Of a stretch of 64,000 bases of DNA, positions 16,433 to 23,534 are shown one piece after another (within the stretch, counting starts at the first letter, position 1; each line of letters starts with the position of its first letter). The position numbers were made by a program, and so were the translations under genes. The notes under the pieces are model-generated. The model ran no database searches and was not told the DNA's origin. It saw only the letters and a list, made by a program, of their open reading frames with translations. Origin of the DNA: Ferdinandcohnia sp036962685 (GTDB lineage: Bacteria > Bacillota > Bacilli > Bacillales > Bacillaceae_L); assembly GCF_036962685.1 (NCBI RefSeq), contig NZ_JBALOP010000002.1:186001-250000 (forward strand), given 5' to 3'.

Positions 16433-16777
16433 ATGCAAAACATTATTGAAGAAATCACAAAAGAACAATTAAGAACTGACCTTCCTGTATTCCGTCCTGG
16501 AGATACTGTACGTGTACACGTGAAAGTTATCGAGGGTACTCGTGAGCGTATTCAGGTATACGAAGGTGTTGTGATTAAGCGTCGTGGTGGAGGAGTTAGC
16601 GAAACATTCACTGTTCGTAAGGTATCTTACGGAGTAGGTGTTGAACGTACATTCCCAGTGCATACACCAAAAATTGCGAAGCTTGAAGTAGTACGCCGTG
16701 GTAAAGTACGCCGTGCGAAATTATACTACTTACGCGAACTTCGTGGTAAAAAAGCACGTATTAAAGAAATTCGATAA
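16433..16777 (+). CDS. rplS: 50S ribosomal protein bL19
   Basis: bL19 sits at the 30S-50S interface of the ribosome. The 114 residues start MQNIIEEITKEQLRTDLP and include the conserved FRPGDTVRVHVKV and YEGVVIKRRGGGVSETFTVRK. The ATG at 16433 gives the family N-terminus. AAGGAG ends 12 bases upstream, a rather long gap, so the leader structure may set initiation efficiency. Own promoter, leader RNA and terminator make this a single-gene unit. Confidence 0.97.
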   Translation: MQNIIEEITKEQLRTDLPVFRPGDTVRVHVKVIEGTRERIQVYEGVVIKRRGGGVSETFTVRKVSYGVGVERTFPVHTPKIAKLEVVRRGKVRRAKLYYLRELRGKKARIKEIR

Positions 16778-16785
16778 TAAAAAAG

Positions 16786-16820
16786 AAAGGAGCTTGTATG
16801 AAAATACCAAGCTCCTTTTA
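16786..16820 (+). terminator. Rho-independent terminator after rplS
   Basis: AAAGGAGCTTG (16786-16796) pairs perfectly with CAAGCTCCTTT (16808-16818); TAT/ATA can extend the stem toward the loop. Confidence 0.9.
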
Positions 16821-16910
16821 CATTTGCATAAGTAATAATTATAATAAGAGAATAATACATATTAAATCTTAGCTTAGGTAGATGAGAAAAGAAGAACAGG
16901 TGGAGGAGCA

Positions 16911-17447
16911 ATGATGGCCAAACAAAAAAATGAACTTTGGGAATGGATAAAAGCGTTAGCGATAGCTGTTATCTTAGCAGCTGTTATACGTTATTTTTTC
17001 TTTGCGCCGATTGTAGTAGACGGGCTATCAATGATGCCAACTCTTCATCACCAAGACCGTATGATTGTTAACAAAATTGGCTATAAGGTCGGTAAACCGG
17101 ATCGCTTTGATATTGTTGTCTTTCATGCAACAGTAGAAAAAGATTATATCAAGCGTATCATTGGATTACCCGGTGATCGAATTGAATACAAAAACGATAT
17201 CCTCTATATCAATGGTGAACCGTATGATGAACCATATCTTGACGATTACAAGAAAAATCTAATCGACGGGCCGCTTACAGACCCATTTGTCTTAGAAGAA
17301 GTTCCAGAAGGGCATCTGTTTGTTATGGGGGACAATCGCCGCTATAGTAAAGACTCACGCCATATTGGCCCAGTCCTAATTAGCGAAGTATTAGGAGAAA
17401 CAAGCTTAATCTACTGGCCGCTATCTGATTTTGGTATTGTAAAATAA
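16911..17447 (+). CDS. lepB: Signal peptidase I
   Basis: Type I signal peptidase removes signal peptides from exported proteins at the outer face of the membrane. The 178-residue protein has one N-terminal membrane segment (about 13-32). The catalytic Ser40 lies in VVDGLSMMPTL and the general-base Lys81 in KRIIGLPGD, followed by GHLFVMGDNRRYSKDSR. This is the short SipS-like form with a single anchor. It lies between rplS and rbgA, an arrangement seen in several bacilli though not in B. subtilis itself. The start ATG has GGAGGA upstream; an ATG three bases on is equally possible. Confidence 0.95.
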   Translation: MMAKQKNELWEWIKALAIAVILAAVIRYFFFAPIVVDGLSMMPTLHHQDRMIVNKIGYKVGKPDRFDIVVFHATVEKDYIKRIIGLPGDRIEYKNDILYINGEPYDEPYLDDYKKNLIDGPLTDPFVLEEVPEGHLFVMGDNRRYSKDSRHIGPVLISEVLGETSLIYWPLSDFGIVK

Positions 17448-17498
17448 TCTAAAAGCAGAAACATTCATAAATTTAACCATATAAGTTGGTGAAGAATC

Positions 17499-18353
17499 TT
17501 GACAATTCAATGGTTTCCTGGCCATATGGCAAAAGCAAGGAGACAAGTTACAGAAAAACTCTCACTCATCGATATTGTATTCGAGCTTGTTGATGCTAGA
17601 ATTCCTGCATCATCTAGAAACCCAATGATCGATGAAATCATCAAAAATAAGCCAAGACTGCTCCTTTTAAACAAAGCCGATATGGCCGATCCAAAAGTAA
17701 CAAAGGAATGGATCGAGTATTATAAAGAAATTGGTGTGCCTGCCCTCGCTATCAATTCACAAGAAGGTAATGGAATGAAACAAATTGTGAGTGAAGCAAG
17801 GGTAATTTTACAAGAGAAATTTGACAAAATGGCGGCTAAAGGGGTTCGACCACGTGCCATTCGTGCGTTAATCGTTGGAATCCCAAATGTAGGAAAATCG
17901 ACTCTAATAAACCGTTTAGCTAAGAAGAACATCGCTCAAACGGGTAATCGCCCTGGTATAACGAAGGCACAGCAATGGATCAAGGTTGGAAAAGAACTTG
18001 AACTACTTGATACACCAGGTATTTTGTGGCCAAAATTCGAAGATCAAGAGGTTGGTTTGAAACTTGCAACAACTGGTGCAATTAAAGATACCATCTTAAA
18101 CCTACAAGATATTGCAGTCTATGCTCTTCGATTTTTAGAGGAAAACTATCCGGAAAATTTAAAGGAACGTTTTGACCTTGAAGGCATACCGGAAGATATT
18201 GTACTGCTTTTTGACGAAATTGCTAAACGTCGTGGCACTAGGATGTCTGGTGGTGTAACTGACTACGACAAAACAGCTGAATTAATAATTCGAGAAATTC
18301 GATCTGAAAAACTAGGCAGGCTTACATTTGAAAAACCGGAAAGGTTCGCATGA
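17499..18353 (+). CDS. rbgA: Ribosome biogenesis GTPase RbgA
   Basis: RbgA (YlqF) acts late in 50S subunit assembly. It is a circularly permuted GTPase: the G4 motif NKAD (about 53-56) comes before the P-loop GIPNVGKST (from 127) and DTPGILWP. The 284 residues start MTIQWFPGHMAKARRQV, the exact family N-terminus, so TTG at 17499 is accepted as start. The last codons and stop form the left arm of the terminator at 18341. Confidence 0.96.
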   Translation: MTIQWFPGHMAKARRQVTEKLSLIDIVFELVDARIPASSRNPMIDEIIKNKPRLLLLNKADMADPKVTKEWIEYYKEIGVPALAINSQEGNGMKQIVSEARVILQEKFDKMAAKGVRPRAIRALIVGIPNVGKSTLINRLAKKNIAQTGNRPGITKAQQWIKVGKELELLDTPGILWPKFEDQEVGLKLATTGAIKDTILNLQDIAVYALRFLEENYPENLKERFDLEGIPEDIVLLFDEIAKRRGTRMSGGVTDYDKTAELIIREIRSEKLGRLTFEKPERFA

Positions 18354-18376
18354 TAGCGAACCTTCATTTTTTTTGG
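18341..18376 (+). terminator. Rho-independent terminator overlapping the rbgA stop
   Basis: AAGGTTCGC (18341-18349) pairs with GCGAACCTT (18356-18364), followed by CATTTTTTTT. The rbgA stop codon lies in the loop, so a ribosome ending rbgA translation would mask the left arm. Confidence 0.85.
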
Positions 18377-18425
18377 CAAATGTCGATATAAAATACATAG
18401 AGCAAACGAAAATGAAGGTGAAGAA

Positions 18426-19202
18426 ATGTCACAATTAACAATCAAAGAAATCGAAAAAAGACTATCCACGATACGTGCCGAAGATGATACGTTCCTAAAA
18501 GAGTGTGAACATGATACTCGAAAAGGGGTTCAGGTACTGTTGCAACGCTGGAAAAAGAAAAAGGTTGTACAAAAAGCTTTAGAGCGACAATATAAAGAAA
18601 TGACCCAATATGAACAAGCACTTTATAATAAAGGCATTACATATATAGCAGGTGTTGATGAAGTAGGTCGAGGACCATTGGCTGGGCCAGTTGTGGCTGC
18701 AGCAGTCATTTTGCCCCAAGATGCCTATTTACCAGGCTTAAATGATTCTAAGAAACTGTCTGAACAAAAAAGAGAAGAGCTATTTCAACAAATACATGAA
18801 TGTGCCATCTCCGTCGGGATTGGGATCATACCGGCTAATGTTATTGACGATGTTAATATTTATCAAGCTACAAAACAGGCAATGAAAAAGGCCATATTAA
18901 GTTTATCTGTAAGGCCGGACCATCTTTTAGTTGACGCCATGGAAATACCAGTTGGTATCGCGCAAACCTCTATCATAAAAGGGGATGCGAGCAGTGTGTC
19001 CATTGCTGCAGGCTCCATCATTGCAAAAGTAACTAGAGACCGTCTCATGGTACGTTTAAGTCACGATTATCCACAATACGGATTTGAAAATCACATGGGA
19101 TATGGGACGGCATATCATCTTGATGCTCTTAAAAAATATGGTGTTACGTGTGAGCATCGTCGTTCATATGCTCCAATACGAGAGTTAATAGAGGTAAAAT
19201 GA
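18426..19202 (+). CDS. rnhB: Ribonuclease HII
   Basis: RNase HII cuts RNA in RNA-DNA hybrids and starts removal of single ribonucleotides from DNA. The 258-residue form has an N-terminal helical extension of about 70 residues typical of bacilli. The catalytic core has Asp78-Glu79 in GVDEVGRGPLAGPVV, DSKKLSEQKRE and the SIIKGDASSVSIAAGSIIAKVTRD block. A short ribosome site (AAGGTGA) precedes the ATG. Its stop overlaps the next gene in an ATGA arrangement. Confidence 0.97.
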   Translation: MSQLTIKEIEKRLSTIRAEDDTFLKECEHDTRKGVQVLLQRWKKKKVVQKALERQYKEMTQYEQALYNKGITYIAGVDEVGRGPLAGPVVAAAVILPQDAYLPGLNDSKKLSEQKREELFQQIHECAISVGIGIIPANVIDDVNIYQATKQAMKKAILSLSVRPDHLLVDAMEIPVGIAQTSIIKGDASSVSIAAGSIIAKVTRDRLMVRLSHDYPQYGFENHMGYGTAYHLDALKKYGVTCEHRRSYAPIRELIEVK

Positions 19203-19798
19203 TGATACCAATCCACTTATTTCAAGCGTTAATGAAGAGTGAAGCCTTTCAAAAGCTTCACTCTCTTTCAAATACAAATCAAAGTGAACTAAAGACACAA
19301 AATCCTACCAATAATCTATCTAGTTTTTTACCAACATTAAAGGGAGAAATAACAGAAAATGTGGTCCATCAAAGCCGTTTGCTTCAAACGGACACTGTAG
19401 AACTAACATCGAATGACTCGACTCAATTTTTCCAGCAACAAATTACCTTTCATAATCCAGCTTATCCTAATTTTTCAATTCGAATGGATGGAAAGAAGAA
19501 ACAAGGTAAAATCGATCCAGATTTTTGCCATCTTCTTTTTTCGTTAGAACTCGAATATTTAAAAGATGTAGTTATTGATGTAAAAGTTCAATACCGTATT
19601 CTATCCATTACTATCTTTAATGACACAGAAGGAATCGGAGCGTTAGTTGAGGAACTAAAACCGACTCTCCAAACCAATTTAGAGAAAAATGGCTATCAGA
19701 TTTCATCGATTAAAATTAGTAAGCCAACTTCAGAAGGTAACCAAGTAACGAAAACAAGGTTTGAAGGGTTTAATGAAAGAGTTGATGTGAAAATATGA
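19199..19798 (+). CDS. FliK C-terminal-like protein (YlqG position)
   Basis: No function is established. The 199-residue protein has a variable polar N-terminal half and a C-terminal half (about 85-185). The pattern of that half (a beta-rich stretch, a helix VEELKPTLQTNLEKNGYQISS, then SIKI) resembles the FliK hook-length domain, as in the FliK encoded at 36755. It occupies the ylqG position, but the B. subtilis YlqG I recall is much longer, so no symbol is given. It overlaps rnhB by 4 bp and the FlhB-like gene by 4 bp, so all three are probably coupled. Confidence 0.7.
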   Translation: MMIPIHLFQALMKSEAFQKLHSLSNTNQSELKTQNPTNNLSSFLPTLKGEITENVVHQSRLLQTDTVELTSNDSTQFFQQQITFHNPAYPNFSIRMDGKKKQGKIDPDFCHLLFSLELEYLKDVVIDVKVQYRILSITIFNDTEGIGALVEELKPTLQTNLEKNGYQISSIKISKPTSEGNQVTKTRFEGFNERVDVKI

Positions 19799-20085
19799 AA
19801 AAATTATCGGATACGAATAAAATGAAGGCAGTAGCTTTGTCATATGATAAAAAGATTGATTCTGAGCCAAAGATTGTTGCAAAGGGTAAGGGTGAGATTG
19901 CTCAAAATATAATCAAGATGGCCGAGGTCCATGATATTCCAATTCAGGAGGATACCGCATTAGTAGAGCTATTAGGGGAGCTAAAATTAAATGAGGGGAT
20001 TCCCGAGGAACTGTACCAGGTTATTGCAGAAATCTTTGCTTTTATTTATAAAATGGATAAAAGCTTTGAGAATTCAGATAGATAG
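19795..20085 (+). CDS. ylqH: FlhB C-terminal-domain homologue YlqH
   Basis: The 96-residue protein corresponds to the cytoplasmic export-switch part of FlhB: AVALSYDKK, PKIVAKGKGEIAQNIIKMAEVHDIPIQED, LVELLGEL, GIPEELYQVIAEIFAFIYKM. It lacks the membrane domain and the NPTH autocleavage site and begins just after where NPTH would be. Such stand-alone FlhB_C proteins (FhlB/YlqH) are known in Gram-positives; whether they join the export apparatus is not settled to my knowledge. The start overlaps the FliK-like gene (ATGA). Confidence 0.85.
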   Translation: MKKLSDTNKMKAVALSYDKKIDSEPKIVAKGKGEIAQNIIKMAEVHDIPIQEDTALVELLGELKLNEGIPEELYQVIAEIFAFIYKMDKSFENSDR

Positions 20086-20376
20086 TTTTTTGATATAGTA
20101 TTTTTTGAAATTCACAGAAAAAAGAACAAATTTATGCGAAATGGTAGACAAGCAGTCTTTTCGGTTATAAAATGAAAGCGCAGTCTAATTTTTGTCTGTT
20201 TTGCATCATTAAGAATCGGGAGATAGCCCTGACATTAAATGATGTAATTTTTCTATGCAAATAGTATTTTTCTGAAAAATTGTAATTGTCATAGAAAGTT
20301 AATAAAAGAAAATGTATAATAACATTTTGACTGACAAAAAATTCTTTGCTTTTTACATGAGAATGGAGGATGGGAA
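20086..20376 (+). promoter_or_regulatory. Regulatory region of sucCD
   Basis: This 291-bp gene-free stretch is AT-rich. A -10-like TATAAT is at 20315-20320 but a good -35 at 17 bases is missing; TTGTCA at 20286 is 23 bases away. A CodY-box-like site is described separately. A cre-like sequence, TGAAAGCGCAGTCT (20172-20185), is a poor match in its right half. No small ORF with a ribosome site and no terminator were found, so transcription from ylqH may run on. Confidence 0.5.
20266..20280 (+). promoter_or_regulatory. Candidate CodY box before sucC
   Basis: ATTTTTCTGAAAAAT matches the CodY consensus AATTTTCWGAAAATT at 13 of 15 positions. It sits about 35 bp upstream of the -10-like TATAAT of sucC. 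codY itself is encoded at 28669. Regulation of sucCD by CodY is an inference from the motif. Confidence 0.55.
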
Positions 20377-21537
20377 ATGAATATCCATGAGTATCAAGGA
20401 AAAGAGATCCTCAGACAATATGGGGTAGCTGTTCCAAATGGTAAGGTTGCATTCACGGTTGATGAGGCTGTTGAAGCTGCAAAAGAACTTGGATCCCAAG
20501 TTTGTGTAGTTAAAGCACAAATTCACGCAGGGGGTCGTGGTAAAGCTGGTGGGGTTAAAGTAGCGAAAAACCTAGATGAGGTTCGTACATATGCTAATGA
20601 AATCCTAGGTAAAACACTTGTTACACACCAAACAGGTCCAGAAGGTAAAGAAGTAAAACGTCTTCTAATTGAAGAAGGCTGCGATATTAAAAAAGAGTAC
20701 TATATTGGACTAGTACTTGATCGTGCAACTTCTCGCGTTGTTTTAATGGCATCTGAAGAAGGTGGAACAGAAATCGAAGAGGTTGCTGAAAAAACACCTG
20801 AAAAGATTTTCAAAGAAGTAATTGATCCTATTGTTGGATTATTACCATTCCAAGCTCGTCGAATCGCATTTAATATTAACATTCCAAAAGAATTAGTGAA
20901 TCAAGCCGTTAAATTTATGACAGCTTTATACACTGCATTCGTTGAAAAGGATTGCTCGATTGCTGAAATTAACCCGTTAGTTGTAACTGGTGATGGTAAG
21001 GTTATGGCTCTTGACGCAAAATTAAACTTTGATGCAAACGCATTATACCGTCAAAAGGACGTATTAGAATATCGTGACTTAGACGAAGAGGATGCGAAGG
21101 AAATTGAAGCATCTAAATATGACTTAAGCTATATTTCTCTTGATGGAAACATCGGCTGTATGGTAAACGGTGCAGGTCTTGCGATGTCAACAATGGACAT
21201 CATTAAACATTACGGCGGGGACCCTGCGAACTTCCTTGATGTTGGGGGCGGCGCGACAGCTAAGAAAGTAACAGAAGCATTTAAAATCATTCTATCAGAT
21301 GAAAACGTTAAAGGTATTTTTGTAAATATCTTTGGTGGAATTATGAAGTGTGATGTGATTGCAGAAGGTGTTGTAGCTGCAACGAAAGAAGTAGGCTTAG
21401 AAATTCCTCTAGTAGTACGTCTTGAAGGGACAAACGTTGATTTAGGTAAAAAGATTTTAAACGAATCTGGTCTTAACATTACTGCTGCTGAATCAATGGC
21501 AGATGGTGCACAAAAAATCGTATCACTAGTAGGGTAA
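20377..21537 (+). CDS. sucC: Succinyl-CoA synthetase beta subunit
   Basis: With SucD it converts succinyl-CoA to succinate while making a nucleoside triphosphate in the citric-acid cycle. The 386 residues start MNIHEYQGKEILRQYGVAVP (ATP-grasp N-terminus). They contain the glycine-rich IHAGGRGKAGGVK at about 48-60 and the C-terminal MVNGAGLAMSTMD and NIFGGIMKCDVIAEG. The GGAGG ribosome site is strong. sucD follows 18 bp downstream. Confidence 0.98.
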   Translation: MNIHEYQGKEILRQYGVAVPNGKVAFTVDEAVEAAKELGSQVCVVKAQIHAGGRGKAGGVKVAKNLDEVRTYANEILGKTLVTHQTGPEGKEVKRLLIEEGCDIKKEYYIGLVLDRATSRVVLMASEEGGTEIEEVAEKTPEKIFKEVIDPIVGLLPFQARRIAFNINIPKELVNQAVKFMTALYTAFVEKDCSIAEINPLVVTGDGKVMALDAKLNFDANALYRQKDVLEYRDLDEEDAKEIEASKYDLSYISLDGNIGCMVNGAGLAMSTMDIIKHYGGDPANFLDVGGGATAKKVTEAFKIILSDENVKGIFVNIFGGIMKCDVIAEGVVAATKEVGLEIPLVVRLEGTNVDLGKKILNESGLNITAAESMADGAQKIVSLVG

Positions 21538-21555
21538 GAAAGGCAGGGGACAAAC

Positions 21556-22458
21556 ATGAGTGTTTTTGTTAATAAAGATACAAAAGTAATTGTTCAAGGG
21601 ATAACAGGTGCTACGGCCCTTTTCCATACAAAACAAATGCTTGAATATGGCACTAAAATTGTGGGTGGTACTTCACCTGGTAAGGGTGGAACTGAGGTAG
21701 AAGGTGTTCCTGTATTCAATACTGTAAAAGAAGCAGTAGATCAAACAGGCGCAACAGCTTCTGTCATTTATGTTCCTGCTCCGTTTGCTGCAGATGCAAT
21801 CATGGAAGCAGTTGATGCAGGACTAGATCTAGCAATCTGTATTACAGAGCATATTCCAGTATTAGACATGGTGAAAGTGAAACGCTATATGGAAGGTAAA
21901 AAGACTCGTTTAGTCGGTCCTAACTGCCCTGGTGTTATCACAGCTGACGAATGTAAAATTGGTATTATGCCTGGATATATTCATAAAAAAGGCCATGTAG
22001 GAGTTGTATCGCGTTCTGGTACGTTAACATATGAGGCTGTACATCAATTAACACAAGCTGGCATTGGTCAAACAACAGCTGTAGGTATTGGTGGGGACCC
22101 TGTTAACGGAACGAACTTCATCGACGTCTTAAAAGCGTTTAATGAAGATGATGAAACATATGCGGTTATCATGATTGGTGAAATTGGTGGAACAGCTGAA
22201 GAAGAAGCTGCTGAGTGGGTAAAAGCAAACATGACTAAACCAGTTGTAGGGTTTATCGGTGGACAAACTGCACCTCCAGGAAAGCGTATGGGCCATGCTG
22301 GTGCGATTATTTCTGGTGGTAAAGGTACAGCTGCTGAAAAGATCAAGACAATGAATGAATGTGGAATTAAGGTTGCTGAAACACCATCAGTAATGGGAGA
22401 AACATTAATTTCGGTTCTTAAAGAAAAAGGTTTATACGAAAAGTGTAAAACGCACTAA
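21556..22458 (+). CDS. sucD: Succinyl-CoA synthetase alpha subunit
   Basis: The alpha subunit binds CoA and carries the phospho-histidine intermediate. The 300-residue chain has the Rossmann CoA-binding part (IVQGITGATALFHTKQML) and His247 in RMGHAGAIISGGKGTA as the phosphorylated residue. It shares a transcript with sucC, and a hairpin after the stop probably ends it before dprA. Confidence 0.98.
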   Translation: MSVFVNKDTKVIVQGITGATALFHTKQMLEYGTKIVGGTSPGKGGTEVEGVPVFNTVKEAVDQTGATASVIYVPAPFAADAIMEAVDAGLDLAICITEHIPVLDMVKVKRYMEGKKTRLVGPNCPGVITADECKIGIMPGYIHKKGHVGVVSRSGTLTYEAVHQLTQAGIGQTTAVGIGGDPVNGTNFIDVLKAFNEDDETYAVIMIGEIGGTAEEEAAEWVKANMTKPVVGFIGGQTAPPGKRMGHAGAIISGGKGTAAEKIKTMNECGIKVAETPSVMGETLISVLKEKGLYEKCKTH

Positions 22459-22472
22459 TAAATAGATGAAAT

Positions 22473-22503
22473 GGGGCAGTTCTGTTTGAAGAACTGTCTC
22501 TTT
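22473..22503 (+). terminator. Terminator-like hairpin after sucD
   Basis: CAGTTCT (22477-22483) pairs with AGAACTG (22490-22496) with a six-base loop; the following TCTCTTTCT is only moderately T-rich. Confidence 0.6.
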
Positions 22504-22524
22504 CTGATGAAAAAAGGAGATTCT

Positions 22525-23397
22525 ATGGAAAAAATTCGTGAAAATTTAATACATCTCCACCATTGTCGGGGAATAGGCTGGAAATCTATTTTTCGAATCC
22601 TACAGCATGACCCCACACTTTCTTCCATTTATCATTATCCCCAAGCTTTTTATGAAAAAATCCTTCCATTAACAAAAAATCAGGTGAGTATTTTTTTAAA
22701 AGATTTGCATTCTTTATCAATCCAAAGTATGCTAAAACAATATAGCAATAATAATGTGGGGATTATTACCATATTTGATCAAGAGTATCCTCGGCTTCTG
22801 AAACAAATTTATGACCCACCATGGGTATTATATTTTGCCGGAGACAAGTCTTTATTAAACAGTGAGAAATTATTAAGTGTAGTAGGCTCTCGTACACCAA
22901 CTGCAATAAGCAAGCAAAGTATGACAAAGGTGTTGGTGCCTTTAATTAAGCAAAATTGGGTATTGGTTAGTGGTTTGGCGCGTGGAATAGATACAATGGC
23001 TCATAGGTTAGCAATCGATCATAACGGGAAAACCATTGCGGTCATCGCTGGCGGCCTTCAACATATTTATCCTCTTGAAAACAAAGAGTTGGCAACTACT
23101 ATCACTCAAAATCATATACTAATTTCTGAATATCCCCCGTTTACAAAGCCAGAAAAATGGCAGTTCCCGATGCGGAATCGAATAATAAGTGGTTTGACAC
23201 AAGGTACATTAGTTGTTGAAGCCAAGGAAAGAAGCGGTTCGTTAATCACAGCTGATCAAGCACTGAATCAGGGCAGAGAGGTTTTTGCGATTCCTGGGTC
23301 CATATTAGAACTTTCATGTGTTGGAACGAATAAATTAATTCAGTCAGGAGCAAAAATGGTGCTTAACAGCGAGGATGTTTTATCGGAAATCTGTTAA
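22525..23397 (+). CDS. dprA: DNA processing protein DprA
   Basis: DprA protects incoming single-stranded DNA during transformation and loads RecA. The 290 residues comprise an N-terminal helical domain (LHHCRGIGWKSIFRIL) and the Rossmann domain (VVGSRTPTAISKQSM, SGLARGIDTMAHR, VIAGGLQHIYP, FPMRNRIISGLTQGTLVVEAKERSG). ATG 22525 follows AAAAAGGAG. An in-frame upstream start at 22471 lies in the sucD terminator and lacks a ribosome site. The C-terminal winged-helix domain found in some relatives is absent. Confidence 0.96.
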   Translation: MEKIRENLIHLHHCRGIGWKSIFRILQHDPTLSSIYHYPQAFYEKILPLTKNQVSIFLKDLHSLSIQSMLKQYSNNNVGIITIFDQEYPRLLKQIYDPPWVLYFAGDKSLLNSEKLLSVVGSRTPTAISKQSMTKVLVPLIKQNWVLVSGLARGIDTMAHRLAIDHNGKTIAVIAGGLQHIYPLENKELATTITQNHILISEYPPFTKPEKWQFPMRNRIISGLTQGTLVVEAKERSGSLITADQALNQGREVFAIPGSILELSCVGTNKLIQSGAKMVLNSEDVLSEIC

Positions 23398-23445
23398 AAT
23401 ACTTAAAAAATTGAATAAAAAGCGTATAAAAATAATCATAACAGT

Positions 23446-23474
23446 TTGACAAACTGGTCGTGAATATTTAATAA
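23446..23474 (+). promoter_or_regulatory. Sigma-A promoter of topA
   Basis: TTGACA (23446-23451) and TAATAA (23469-23474) are 17 bases apart, about 60 bp before topA. An overlapping TAATAT at 23472 could serve with a longer spacer. Confidence 0.7.
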
Positions 23475-23534
23475 TATGGAGGATTTATTATAAAAAATAA
23501 GATATTAATTTAACCTCTAAGGAGGAAGCGATAC

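Noticed and set aside
20172..20185. TGAAAGCGCAGTCT as a CcpA cre site for sucC
   Set aside because: The left half fits but the right half is poor and the site is far from the -10-like box; kept only as a remark.
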